Shown: positions 35,966 through 45,950, counted from the stretch's first letter. The stretch: DNA of 64,000 nucleotides from CALOCV01 sp942491955 (GCA_942491955.1 CALOCV010000044.1:36565-100564); one strand, 5' to 3'. Program-made: numbers and translations. The notes: a model not told the origin generated them from the letters alone.

Positions 35966-37422
35966 GGATTTTTTTCATGTGGCGATGAAATACAAATTTT
36001 TTCGATGATATCGGGAAGCTCGGTGAATCCGTACCGCTCTCGAAGAGAGGCATAATCTCCTCTATCGTAAATCGACCAGAACGTCTCTTCAGAATATTCA
36101 TGCGCACTGTAGAGCATCGCTTTTCCACCCAATGCCGCTACTACTTTTTCAAGATCTCTAACCATTTGAGGAATGGCATGGCTCCGCTTAGGAACCCCAT
36201 AGATTCCCACATTGATCAAATCGGTGGTATCTCCCTCGGCAACATAATGAGGAGAAAAAATCTGCGGCGAGTGGGTGCCTCGAAGGGGACATAGCCATAA
36301 GGGAAAAATTTGGACGTTCTGGGTGAGATAATCCATCATCTGAGGGAGCTTTTTAAAGGGAATGTAAAAGTCGTGAACGAGAAAGGTCTTTTCAAAAGTT
36401 CCCTTGGGCAGAGAGTGGAGGACTTGGTATAGGGAGCCGCTCGACATCTTCCATCCTGTAGCAAGACGTAAAGCAAGAGAGGGAGTTAGAGAGGGGGTTT
36501 TCGCAGCAAAAGCGCGGTGGAGTATTTCAGGAATGGACTGCGAATGGCGTTGACTCGCTAAAAAGAAGGGGGGCAATGTTTTGGTCGTAATGAATTGCCC
36601 CATCCAAAACGCTCCGCGATCCATCCGAAAGAGGTAGTCATAAAGCGACAAATACCAAGTCCACTCTTTCTTGTACTCCGATTCTTCTAGAATGTGGTGG
36701 ATGTACCACTTCGACCAAGGGGCAGAAAATGAGAGGTGTTTTCCACCCGAGAGAAGGCGTTTTTGAGATATTTGCTTTCCCATGATGACAACGATCTTAT
36801 CGGGACGAAGAACGATCGCTTCAAGGTATTCGATGCTGGAGCCATCCTCTTTGGCCTCTTCCATCGCTTCCATCGCCTTCTCAAGAGAGGAAAATATGCG
36901 ACAGGTCAATGCAACACCATCTTTACAACGCTGTAAGGGGAGTTGGATCGCACTCACATGACCCAGGGTTCCATACGATCCCGAGATGCCATGAAAGAGA
37001 TCGGCATGCTCGTGGGGAGAAATAATGAGCCTTTTTTGTTCAGGAAGAAGGACTTCATAGGCAAGGCAGGTGTCGTTGAATTGACCGTGGCGAAATGAAG
37101 AACTCTCTAAAGCCGATCCAATGATAGCTCCTCCAACGGTGATCTGCTTGAATTCGGGAACGACGAAGGGAATGAATCCCCGAGGAAGAGACCAACGAAC
37201 GAGCTGATCCATCGTGATACCGGGCTCAACCCACACGGTCGATTCGGCAGGGTTAAAAAGAAGAATCTCTTGCCACTCCTTAATCCTCGATGAATAGGCT
37301 TTTTTCCTATCGCTCTTTGGAGAGCGCGTCCGATGAGATACTCGGGTAGATGGTGCGACCTCTATCTGTGCAAAGAGGGTATCGATTTTTTTTTGATGTT
37401 GTGTTGTTAAAGCCGTTGTCAT
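35962..37422 (-). CDS. FAD-linked oxidase similar to delta24-sterol reductase (DHCR24)
   Basis: Residues 60-180 form an FAD PCMH-type domain: VEPGITMDQLVRWSLPRGF, ITVGGAIIGSALESSS, FRHGQFNDTCLAYEVLLP, and LFHGISGSYGTLGHVSAI. The ESSSFRHG...CLAYE pattern is shared specifically with eukaryotic 24-dehydrocholesterol reductases and their bacterial homologues, though related FAD oxidases exist. Length 486 suits the family; I see no strong N-terminal membrane anchor. A role on host sterols is conceivable for an intracellular bacterium but is inference. It overlaps tsaD and the DAO-like gene by 4 bp each. Confidence 0.72.
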   Translation of the reverse strand: MTTALTTQHQKKIDTLFAQIEVAPSTRVSHRTRSPKSDRKKAYSSRIKEWQEILLFNPAESTVWVEPGITMDQLVRWSLPRGFIPFVVPEFKQITVGGAIIGSALESSSFRHGQFNDTCLAYEVLLPEQKRLIISPHEHADLFHGISGSYGTLGHVSAIQLPLQRCKDGVALTCRIFSSLEKAMEAMEEAKEDGSSIEYLEAIVLRPDKIVVIMGKQISQKRLLSGGKHLSFSAPWSKWYIHHILEESEYKKEWTWYLSLYDYLFRMDRGAFWMGQFITTKTLPPFFLASQRHSQSIPEILHRAFAAKTPSLTPSLALRLATGWKMSSGSLYQVLHSLPKGTFEKTFLVHDFYIPFKKLPQMMDYLTQNVQIFPLWLCPLRGTHSPQIFSPHYVAEGDTTDLINVGIYGVPKRSHAIPQMVRDLEKVVAALGGKAMLYSAHEYSEETFWSIYDRGDYASLRERYGFTELPDIIEKICISSPHEKNP

Positions 37423-38447
37423 AGAAAAATTCGGGTTTTTGCTGCAAGAGAAAGAGAGTCACCCTTCCCTTGTAAGCAGTATTGGTGGTACCCCAAGCCT
37501 GCAATCATCGCTCCATTGTCAAGAGAGAGCTTGGGTGCTGGCCATACTTGTCGTAAGTGGGGGGCATGTTCGGCAAAAAATTGCCGAAGGTATTGATTTT
37601 GCGTCACGCCACCACCAAAAATCAACGTTTCCAATCGATATTTTTCCGCTGCTAAAATGACCTTGCTAACAATGTCTTTGACAGCGGCCTCTTGAAATGA
37701 AGCGGCAATATCATCAATGGGATAGGGGGGAGAGAGCTTCTGCTTTGCGTATAAGACGGCTGTTTTGAGTCCGCTAAAAGAAAAATGCAAGGGCTTGCCT
37801 TTGACTTGACCTGCATGGAAGGAAAATCTCTTTCGATCTCCTTTTTTCGCTCTCTCTTCAATGAGAGGTCCTCCTGGATAAGAAAGACCCAACATTTTGG
37901 CCACTTTATCAAATGCCTCTCCAACAGCGTCATCGACGGTTTCGGCGATGAGTGTGTATTCACCAATCCCATGGATGATAAGCAAGGAGGTATGACCACC
38001 TGAAAGGACAACACCGAGAGCGGGGTAGGCGATGGGTTCTTTTACACTCATGATGGCAGCGTAGAGGTGGGCTTCGATATGGTTCACGGCGACAAAGGGT
38101 TTGTTGAGAGCAAGACTCAACGCTTTTGTCCCCTCTAATCCAATAAATAGAGCTCCAATAAGCCCAGGTCCATAGGCGGTTGCAAGCAGATCGATATCAT
38201 GAAGGGAGAGTTTTGCAGTAGCAAGAGCTTCGTCGAGGACAGGGATAAAAAGGTCGATATGACGACGGCAGGCAAGCTCAGGAACCACTCCACCATAAAC
38301 AGCATGGAGATCACTTTGTGAAGAGATGACATTGGATAAAATTTCCTCTCCATTGCGAACAACAGCCGCTGCGGTTTCATCACAGGTGCTTTCGATACCT
38401 AGAACCAATAAGTCTGAGGCCTTAGTCGAGGAGTTCTGCGGCATCAT
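37419..38447 (-). CDS. tsaD: tRNA threonylcarbamoyladenosine transferase subunit TsaD
   Basis: Catalyses t6A37 formation on ANN-decoding tRNAs with TsaB/TsaE. Signatures: VLGIESTCDETAAAVV, the metal histidines in HAVYGGVVPELACRRHIDL and VAVNHIEAHLYAAI, LSGGHTSLL, and LDNGAMIAGLG at the C-terminus. ATG 38447 gives 342 residues, the usual length, and overlaps pgl by 26 bp; a further ATG at 38516 would add an atypical extension within pgl. Confidence 0.94.
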   Translation of the reverse strand: MMPQNSSTKASDLLVLGIESTCDETAAAVVRNGEEILSNVISSQSDLHAVYGGVVPELACRRHIDLFIPVLDEALATAKLSLHDIDLLATAYGPGLIGALFIGLEGTKALSLALNKPFVAVNHIEAHLYAAIMSVKEPIAYPALGVVLSGGHTSLLIIHGIGEYTLIAETVDDAVGEAFDKVAKMLGLSYPGGPLIEERAKKGDRKRFSFHAGQVKGKPLHFSFSGLKTAVLYAKQKLSPPYPIDDIAASFQEAAVKDIVSKVILAAEKYRLETLIFGGGVTQNQYLRQFFAEHAPHLRQVWPAPKLSLDNGAMIAGLGYHQYCLQGKGDSLSLAAKTRIFL

Positions 38448-39192
38448 TATCGAGAATCCACAAAGCTTTATGCTCTTCGCTACCAACCTGCTGAATGGGA
38501 AGTTCATCGGGGTCAAACTCCCCCTTTAAAACCTGGTAGACGATATCGGCCTTTTGAGAACCGATGACATAGATGTGTATTTGTTTGGCAAGGTTAATGA
38601 GATGGAAGGTGAACGACATGCGCCATGTATCTTTCTGTGGAATGAAATTTTCGATGACGAGCCTCTCTTCGTGAGGATGGAGAGCATGCGTTTCAGGGAA
38701 GAGAGAGGCCGTATGACCATCTCCTCCCATGCCTAGAAGAACGAGGTCAAAAGAGAGGTTAGGAACCCATTTTCGAATCAGTGCTTCGTATTGTTGCGCT
38801 CCCTTTTCAATATCTCCTTCAGCAGGCATCCGATGGAGTTGTTCGGGAACAATGGGAAGTGCTCGAAGGCCGGCTTCCATCGCCATATGATAATTGCTAT
38901 TTGGATCATTAGGAGGGACGCACCGTTCATCACTCCAAAAAAAATGGATCTTTGACCAATCCAACGCATTAATAAAGGGGGATTGTGTCAAACTGTGATA
39001 AATTTCTTTGGGTGTGCTCCCTCCAGAAAGGGCTACAAAAAAGCTCCCTTTTTGATCGATCGCTTCTTGGGCCGTTTCGACAAAAGCTTCGACACAAAAC
39101 TGCAATGTTTTCTGTTTATCGCCGGGAACAATGATGTCGCGGCGCCGATCGATGGCATGAATGAATTTTTTCCATTCTCGAAGTTGTGGCAT
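38422..39192 (-). CDS. pgl: 6-phosphogluconolactonase
   Basis: Second step of the oxidative pentose phosphate pathway. Visible are FFVALSGGSTPKEIYHSL, IHFFWSDERCVPPNDPNSNY and LLGMGGDGHTASLFPETHAL. Length 256. It remains intact although the zwf gene upstream that should provide its substrate is broken. It overlaps tsaD. Confidence 0.94.
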   Translation of the reverse strand: MPQLREWKKFIHAIDRRRDIIVPGDKQKTLQFCVEAFVETAQEAIDQKGSFFVALSGGSTPKEIYHSLTQSPFINALDWSKIHFFWSDERCVPPNDPNSNYHMAMEAGLRALPIVPEQLHRMPAEGDIEKGAQQYEALIRKWVPNLSFDLVLLGMGGDGHTASLFPETHALHPHEERLVIENFIPQKDTWRMSFTFHLINLAKQIHIYVIGSQKADIVYQVLKGEFDPDELPIQQVGSEEHKALWILDNDAAELLD

Positions 39193-39195
39193 GGG

Positions 39196-40160
39196 CTAAC
39201 GTTCCTCCGGCAATTGGGCAAGTTGTTCGAGCATAAGACGATAATGGTTACTCGTTTTATTATAAAGAACTTCTTTCATAAAACTTTTTCCTTTCAATAG
39301 ACTGGGAAGACCAATGGTAAAGGGGAGAAGGCAACGATCTTTCGCTGAAAGATGCACAACAATTTGTGGCTGTGTTCCTTGCCTTTCTAAAATGTATTCC
39401 CGTTCGGGGGATAGCAGTCGGAAAGAGAGAATCCCTCCAGGGGCAATTCCTTCGCGTTGACGCGGTTCGAATGCCGGCTCCGACTTGTCTTCGAAGAGGA
39501 GATTATTCTCTCCTCCTCCTTCAACGCACCGAGAGCGCGGCAGAGCGAAGTCCAGAGGAGAAGCATCTAGACGACAAGGAAGAGAGCGAGAGAGACACGT
39601 GCGCCACGAACAACGGCCAAGGCGATCCTAATGTCGCCTGGAGAGAGTTGAAAAATTTTGCATCAAAAATTTCCAACAGTAACAAAATTTCCACCGAGAT
39701 CGACAAGATGATGAGAAGAGACGTGGTGATGGTAGTGGCAAGACGGCATTGAGGTTCTAGAATTCAAGACTTCAACTTTGGGAGACACAGTATACAGTAA
39801 GATTTTGTTGACGTCATCCCCCCCCCCACAAGATGTGGAGCAGCGATTCTGGAACAGAGCCGACAAGTTGTCAACGACGGCTCTTCGTTTTTCCAACATT
39901 CCAATCACCACAATGATGAAAATTTCCAGAATATTTCCACATTGCCGAATTCAATTTGCCAAAAGTGAGAGACGTCTTCATGTGGAGGACAGCGATGGTA
40001 AACTTTTCCGATGATATTTCCGCCATCTCATCGAAATTGACAATTCGAAGAAACTTTGGGCGGCAATGAGACGGAAGAGGCATGCCTTCATGGGTTGAGG
40101 CCCATCTTTTGCCTTGTCATTCTTAGTCACTTGTGTCTCTATATGGGTAAATGGTTGCCT
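39196..40160 (-). pseudogene. Degraded region, possibly an OpcA-like gene
   Basis: Between zwf and pgl the minus strand has only short broken frames. The last one, open from about 39450 to TAG 39196-39198, reads GGILSFRLLSPEREYILER and IVVHLSAKDRCLLPFTIGLP, similar in style to the C-terminus of glucose-6-phosphate dehydrogenase assembly protein OpcA, which often sits beside zwf. Further upstream, fragments such as RIVNFDEMAE appear in different frames. A run of ten C at 39820-39829 is unusual. OpcA is only a guess from position and fragments. Confidence 0.35.
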
Positions 40161-40181
40161 ATCACTCATCCGATCTGATTC

Positions 40182-41735
40182 CTATAAAAGTCGCCATTTG
40201 CGGCCGTCTCGTTGTAAAAGGGCATCGGATTCATTGGGTCCCCAAGAACCCGATTCATAATTCGGAAAAGAAGGAGAGGAACGAGCCCACTGTTGGAGAA
40301 TGGGAGTGAAAATTTTCCACGAGGCGAGCACTTCATCATTCCTAGCAAAAAGAGTACTATCACCCGCCATGCAGTCACAGATGAGCCGTTCTTACGTTTC
40401 TGGAGGTTTCGATCCGAAAAAAGACTCATATTCGAAATCCATTCTGACAAGCTGGATCGATGTCGTCAATCCAGGAACCTTACAATTGATTTTGAGGGAA
40501 CTTCCTTCATCTGGCTGGATGCGGATGACAAGAACATTGGGATCGACGCCATTCCCGCCAGGATGGAACAAAAATCCAGGAGGGCGGTTGAAGGTAATGG
40601 CAATTTCCGTTGCTCTCTTAGGGAGCCGCTTCCCTGCGCGAAGGTAGAAGGGAACACCCGCCCATCGCCAATTATCAATGAAGAGTCTGAGAGCGGTGTA
40701 GGTCTCAACAGAGGACGTGGGTGAGACGTTTTTTTCTTCACGGTAACCACAAACGGCTTCGCCACGGTTTATTTATGACCGCATACCGCGTTTCACACTT
40801 TGACGCCGCCGTTTTTAGGGATTGAACGGTCCTGCTTTTGAACGACTTTTTCACTTTCATTGTGATGAAAATGGTGACCTTATATATGGTTGAATCTGAG
40901 GCTTCCATTACCGTATGAGATTTTAGTTGCCCCGTGGTTCTCGACGATGTCATTGAAGAAAATCTGGCATCTTCCACGAAGAGAACGTCCTGGAAGCCCA
41001 AATTCCACTTTGTTAAACAACAGAAGATCTGAACAGCGACGAAAAGACTTTTATTCCAGAATATTGCCTCAAAGATAATGGTGGGAACGAATACGAGAAA
41101 GATTTTGCACGGTTTCTTTTGCCGAGGTAATGGTCCGATACGGAAAATTATGGATTTTGTCGAAAATGGAGATCTGGCCAGTGTAGAGCAAACAGCGGAA
41201 CCTGGTGATCAAAATGAATGTTTTTCGAGCGAATGGGATACCCACTATTTTCATCTCATGAGGGGTCGGCAATGAAGCATTATTGTTTTCAGTTTTCGAT
41301 AATTGCTTAAAAACCAATGTGCCGAGAGATAGAAGACGCGGTTCCTTTGGTTCCGATTTTTTTATCCAGATCATCAAGAAAAGCTTTAAGAGATTGTTAC
41401 CCTTCATCTTGCTGGAATTCGGATTGGTGGTAGAAAAGGTGTTGGGAGAAGTGTTCCCAAAGATCTTCGTCGAGTGGCTGCGTTCGAGAAAATTTTTCAA
41501 TGGCTTCACGCATTTCTTGGCGAAAATCATCGTGGGTCTTCTCACGGCGCGCGAAACCAACACAAGAAAAATGCGTGGGCAACTGCCCATCTTTCCCGAG
41601 GTTGTACAAGGCCGGTAGAAGTTTTCTTGCTGTTAAGTCTCCGGTCGCACCAAAGATGACAAGGATGCAATTGTCGGGAACTCTTGTCCCACGCTCTTCT
41701 TGGAGGGGATTCACGAAATAACTGGTTTTGTCCAT
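40182..41735 (-). pseudogene. zwf: Glucose-6-phosphate dehydrogenase, heavily frameshifted
   Basis: The N-terminus from ATG 41735 is good (LVIFGATGDLTARKLLPALY, the NADP loop) until about 41400. Then fragments in several frames follow: KETVQN near 41100, an almost unreadable part at 40740-41070 with stops, then good sequence FIDNWRWAGVPFYLRAGKRL, ITFNRPPGFLFHP, and the C-terminal AGDSTLFARNDEVLASWKIF and NYESGSWGPNESDALLQRDG. Several independent frameshifts and stops make this true decay, not one sequencing error. The enzyme's loss would cut off the oxidative pentose phosphate pathway. Confidence 0.9.
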
Positions 41736-41838
41736 AACGTTACCTTTCTCGCAGAATACCCCATTAAGGATTTTTTTTGTCATAGAGAAGCGTATAAGAG
41801 GTTATACCCATCCTAATCCATTTCCACACTTTATTGGT

Positions 41839-42004
41839 TAGGGCGTGTCATCAATCGTCTAAAAGTGCATCTCACGGTATCTAATTTGGCGATAAATCGT
41901 GTTCAGCCTCGCTAACGGATTACAGTTTGCTTCGGCTTCCACACGATCCATCGTCAAATCATCTACCACGATCTACAAATTCATCCAATTGATGACACGC
42001 CCTA
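41839..42004. repeat. Family B palindromic element, uninterrupted (166 bp)
   Basis: TAGGGCGTGTCATCAATCG at the left and CCAATTGATGACACGCCCTA at the right; the interior matches 33870-34199 without the nested family A copy, in reverse orientation. It lies at the 3' end of queD and supplies its last codons. Confidence 0.85.
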
Positions 42005-42364
42005 GTATATGTTGCCGAGGAGGTAGCCGTTTCGTAAAGAGTGACGGAATAGAGCTTGGGAATCTCTTGATGCAGGTGGCGGTAAATCCATTCGGCTATC
42101 CATTCGGCTGTCGTGGTTTCCGATAAGAGGGTTTCATTGAGGAATTTATGGTCAAAATATTGATCAATCATTGGGCGAACAATTTGAGAAATATGAGCAA
42201 AATCCATGACCATCCCTTTTTCCGCTCCTTCTGTGACAAGCAGAGGGAGCACGCAACTCAATGATAAGAACATAGGAGTGTCCGTGTAGGTTCCGACATT
42301 TCCCATTATGATAGGGTAATTGATGAGCCGCTTCGAATTTGAATGTTTTTTTTATACTAAACAA
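41959..42364 (-). pseudogene. queD: 6-carboxytetrahydropterin synthase / PTPS-like, broken
   Basis: The frame from 42364 reads KTFKFEAAHQLPYHNGKCRN and LHGHSY, with zinc histidines of the 6-pyruvoyl-tetrahydropterin synthase family. The start codon is TTG with no Shine-Dalgarno sequence. Near 42250 the reading moves to another frame with KGMVMDFAHISQIVRP, FDHKFLNETLL, TTAEWIAEWIYRHL and VTLYETATSSATY, the normal C-terminus. Beyond that the family B element replaces the stop and adds about 15 foreign codons. The frameshift plus insertion point to a dead gene of queuosine or pterin synthesis. Confidence 0.82.
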
Positions 42365-42456
42365 TTGGTCTAGAGTTTTTTGGAAGAAACAGTAACAAAT
42401 TCATTGTCTTTTTGTCACGCTTCGTTTATGAATAGAGCGGATTGATTCAGTAAATA

Positions 42457-43242
42457 ATGGAAAAAAGAACCGTTGTTCTAAAATTTGGCGGGGCTTCTGT
42501 AGCAAAGCCGGAAATGTTTAACCATGTTGCTGCCCTCATCCAAGAACACAAACAATACTATTCGCGTATCGTTACTGTAGTGAGTGCGATGGGCGGCATG
42601 ACAAATGCATTATCAGCGCTCGCTCAACAGGTGCATCCTTCGCCTCCAAGCCGAGAATATGATATGCTTGTCTCTGTAGGGGAGAGAATTAGCATCGCTC
42701 TTTTGGCGATGGCATTAGCAAAACGGAATATTGAGGCTGTGAGTTTTACAGGAAGTCAATCGGGTATCATTACCTGTCCCAAACATTCGGATGCAAGAAT
42801 CGTTGCTGTGCATCCTGAGAGGATTCTTGCTAGCTTGGAAAGAGAGCAAATCGCTATTGTCGCAGGATTCCAAGGTGTTTGTAACAAAGAAATCACGACA
42901 CTCGGGCGCGGTGGGTCCGATACCACTGCTGTCGCTCTTGCCGTTGCTTTGGGCGCGGATAAGGTGGTTTACTATAAGGACGTTCCAGGGATTTTTTCAG
43001 CCGATCCAAAGGCCTTTGCTGATGCAATACATCTTCCCAACTTACTCTACGATGCAGCCATCGATGTCGTCTCTAAAAGTGAATCCGCTATCCTCCATCC
43101 GCGCTGCCTTCGATTGGCAAAGGACAATGGCGTGCCTTTAGAAATTCTCTCCTATAAAAAACAAGATAAAGGAACATGGGTCCATGGTGGTGTAACGAAA
43201 AGTCGAGGAGAACCTATCTATGAGGAGCGTGTTCATGAATAG
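42457..43242 (+). CDS. lysC: Aspartate kinase catalytic domain without ACT domains
   Basis: Phosphorylates aspartate, the entry to lysine/diaminopimelate and threonine synthesis. It has VVLKFGGASVAKPEMF at the start, SVGERISIALLAMAL, TTLGRGGSDTTAVALAVALG, and YKDVPGIFSADP. It stops at 261 residues, just after the kinase domain, where classical LysC has about 160-180 more residues of paired ACT domains for feedback control. There is no sign of a frameshift into ACT sequence downstream; instead the next gene starts within the stop (ATGAATAG at 43235). It may be an unregulated form. Confidence 0.88.
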   Translation: MEKRTVVLKFGGASVAKPEMFNHVAALIQEHKQYYSRIVTVVSAMGGMTNALSALAQQVHPSPPSREYDMLVSVGERISIALLAMALAKRNIEAVSFTGSQSGIITCPKHSDARIVAVHPERILASLEREQIAIVAGFQGVCNKEITTLGRGGSDTTAVALAVALGADKVVYYKDVPGIFSADPKAFADAIHLPNLLYDAAIDVVSKSESAILHPRCLRLAKDNGVPLEILSYKKQDKGTWVHGGVTKSRGEPIYEERVHE

Positions 43243-45253
43243 AGCATCCTTGCCTCATGGTATCTCCGTTCTTCCCCCATTTTCTGTGAAAATGGATGAA
43301 AATAATTGGCAGGAGTATGAAGAAAGCACTTGTCGCATCCTCCATAAATGCATCCCTTCTCATTGGTGGTTAATGAAGAGAGATGTCTTTCTCGAACAGT
43401 TGCCTTGCGTTCATATGGAAGCGGGGAGTGAGGCGTCTAATGCGCTATTTTTCTTTGTGATTTCACCTTTGAGAGAGAGGTCGTTTCCCTTCTTTTATGA
43501 GATGATGAGTCGATGGATCATTCCAGGAAAGCGTCTTCCCATCATTTATGCCAATGCCATGGATTTCGCTCTTTCAAGCATCGAAGAGGTTGTTTTCACG
43601 GTTTCTGAAGTCGTTCTATACGCAGAGCTTCCCGAAGATCGAGAACAGGCAATCCATAATTTTCCTTTATTGAAGCATGAAATTCTTATTGGAACCAAAT
43701 CGACCTATTTCGCTCGTCGCATTCTCGATATGCGCGGGATGTCTTCGGATCAAAAAGTGATTCACATCCATGAACATGTTGGACTTCTTGCAAATAAGCT
43801 TCCTGCTTATTTCGACAAGGATGTCTTTTATGAGATGCAATATTTTCTCGTCTTGTGTCCCGATGCTTTTAAAGAGGCGCGTTCCTTCCATCATTTAAGT
43901 CGTTTGGTCAGTTTGCACTATCTCTTTCGACGACGCCTCAAACAGGGAGGGGATAGCAAAGAAAATAGAAGGCGACTTCATCGAAAAATTTTTCGGACCG
44001 AACTCGATTCTTGTCAGGAAAAACAATCGGTTGTGGGTATTTTCATCGGGGTGGAATTCATTCGAGAAAAGGAAATTTTTGAAGAAAAACATTTTGTTCG
44101 AGCCATCAAAACGATTCTTCCCGATGTACAGCCGATCCCTAACTCCTTTTTTCTACATCGAAGAGATAATGAATCGTTTGGAACTCTGTATATTGAGATA
44201 ACGCACAAAAAAGGGAGAGAGATTACATCATGTGAGAGACGCCTTTTGCACGAACGTCTTGCACAGGAAATTGAAAATCGCATCGAACATCTGATTCATC
44301 CCGTTTTTATGCCACGGAATGAAGAAGAAATCATGCGGAATATGCTCGTCCTTAGTAGCCAACTTCGCTACGTACGCGATATCCCTCAAGTCTTTATCTC
44401 ATTTGATGAACAGACCGACTCCAGTCTCTTCTATACAGTGATCGTTGCTCATCATCGTCGAAAAGAGACACGTCTACTACAAGAATCCTTTACCCTCAAG
44501 ACGCCCTTCTCCTACGTCACATCCCGACGGACTTGCGGACGATGGGTTATGTGCGGAAAAAACATCCAAAAGAGGTCACGGTCTTCCGCATTCGCCTTCC
44601 CAAGGAATCGTTCTTGCGACAAGATCTCTCTATCGATTTATATCGCGCAAGGCACTTTATTGTAAAAGAGCTCACGCGCCCTTGGCGCTATCCGAGACTA
44701 TAATGGGGGAATGATCTCTAAAGAGCAGGAGACGTTTAGTCAAATCGCTCGCCTGCTTGAAACAGAAGGATCCGTGGATCGCCTCTTGATGGAAAACCTT
44801 TTCTACTCCATCACCCCAATCATCATGCGAACGATGATCGATCCAGAATGGTTCCGGAATCTTTTTTGGCGGGTCGAGAGCCTTATACAAGGAGAGCGTT
44901 TAGCAAAAGAAAAATATGCACTCGAGGTCTATCGGGAGAGCGATACCCTCTATCTCATTATTCAAGGAGAGAGCTATGCAATTAAGGAATCTATCCAAAA
45001 AATTGTGAAAGAGCTCCAAATTCCCCCTTCCGATTTTGTTGCCAGCCACATATGGATGCATGAAGTGTCACTTGTCGGCATCATCTGTCGTATGGATGAT
45101 TTAAGGAAGCAGCAATCATTTCTTCGCCATGTTGAAGAAGAGGTCGAGCGGGCCAATATTCGTTTGATGAGCGGAAGACGGGAGAAAGTCACCGACGATT
45201 TGAGAAGTAAAATTCTATTTAAAAGCGCTCATCAACACACTCGATGGACGTAA
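43235..45253 (+). pseudogene. Large conserved protein, frameshifted, possibly NAD-glutamate-dehydrogenase-related
   Basis: The first frame from ATG 43235 (or 43220) runs to about 44500 with family-like sequence. It then moves to a frame reading LLLRHIPTDLRTMGYVRKKH, PKEVTVFRIRLPKESFLRQD and ARHFIVKELTRPWRY, stops at 44702, and continues from about 44690 in the frame with NGGMISKEQETFSQIARLLE to 45253. Joined length is about 670 residues. VRDYNGGMIS-like sequence and the surrounding charged blocks remind me of large NAD-dependent glutamate dehydrogenases, but the dehydrogenase core is not seen, so this is tentative. A family B element begins 10 bp after the end. Confidence 0.45.
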
Positions 45254-45262
45254 CCGGTAAAT

Positions 45263-45346
45263 TAGGGCGTGTCATCAATTGGATGAATTTGTAGATCGTG
45301 GTAGATACCGTGAGATGCACTTTTAGACGATTGATGACACGCCCTA
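45263..45346. repeat. Family B palindromic element, internally deleted (84 bp)
   Basis: Same ends as 33870-34199 and 41839-42004 (TAGGGCGTGTCATCAATTGG and CGATTGATGACACGCCCTA), with about 83 bp of the centre removed. Confidence 0.85.
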
Positions 45347-45355
45347 CAGACTCTT

Positions 45356-45432
45356 ATACCAATCCTGATAAATGGTATAATACCAATTCCGGTAAGAAAG
45401 TGCACAAATTGATCTTCATCTTTCTTTGCGCC
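45356..45432. repeat. Fragments of family C and family A elements
   Basis: TACCAATCCTGATAAATGGTATAA (45356-45379) is a very short family C remnant. It is followed directly after TAA by TACCAATTCCGGTAAGAAAG, a family A left end that remains recognisable to about 45432. Confidence 0.6.
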
Positions 45433-45590
45433 TTACCGTCTTTGCCCCTTTGCGTTTCGTTCATGTATGAAGGATATTTGAATCTTTTATAGTGATTTGA
45501 ATTCGATTTTTCAAAATTTTTTCCTCACATAGTTGACTGTCAATGGCATGTAAAACGCAAAGAAGCAAAGACAAGTAAGACGCAAAGAAA

Positions 45591-45690
45591 TTATAGACCA
45601 TTAACGACTCTATGGATCCCATCCTTAACGCAAGATTGACCGAAATTGGCTAGAAGCCCTAGCTTAATTCCGGTTAACAGCCCATGCGAC
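45591..45690 (-). pseudogene. GxxExxY gene relic (C-terminal end)
   Basis: On the minus strand MGLLTGIKLGLLANFG followed by KDGIHRVVNGL and a stop matches the conserved end of GxxExxY proteins (lGLLiNFG...dGIkRivN). The upstream part is absent. Flanking CTTTGCG/CGCAAAG runs are typical of sequence around such genes. The rest of 45433-45780 holds nothing else I can identify. Confidence 0.6.
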
Positions 45691-45780
45691 CCATTCCGGT
45701 AACGTAATAAACGACAAAAGAGATCAAAAAACATAAAGGACTAAAGTTGTGTTTTTTCGGATCTTTTATATGGCATGTAA

Positions 45781-45950
45781 TACCAATTCCGGTAAGAAAG
45801 TGCACAAATTTGTTGATCTATCCGCTCTTCTTTTGCTAGCAATCTGCTTTTCTATCTTGCAAACTCACAAGAGTTTGCTGCGATCTCCAAAACAAATTTC
45901 GCAAGAAAATCCTGAATCCACTTTATGCATTTTTCTTACCGGAATTGGTA
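45781..45950. repeat. Family A palindromic element (170 bp)
   Basis: TACCAATTCCGGTAAGAAAG at the left and CTTACCGGAATTGGTA at the right, flanked by TAA on both sides (45778-45780, 45951-45953). Orientation is opposite to the copies at 34015 and 49841. Confidence 0.88.

Noticed and set aside
39440..40160. Possible foreign (eukaryote-like) DNA between zwf and pgl
   Set aside because: Composition looks odd and there is a run of ten C, but minus-strand fragments at the lower end resemble a decayed bacterial gene, so degradation of a native gene is the simpler reading.
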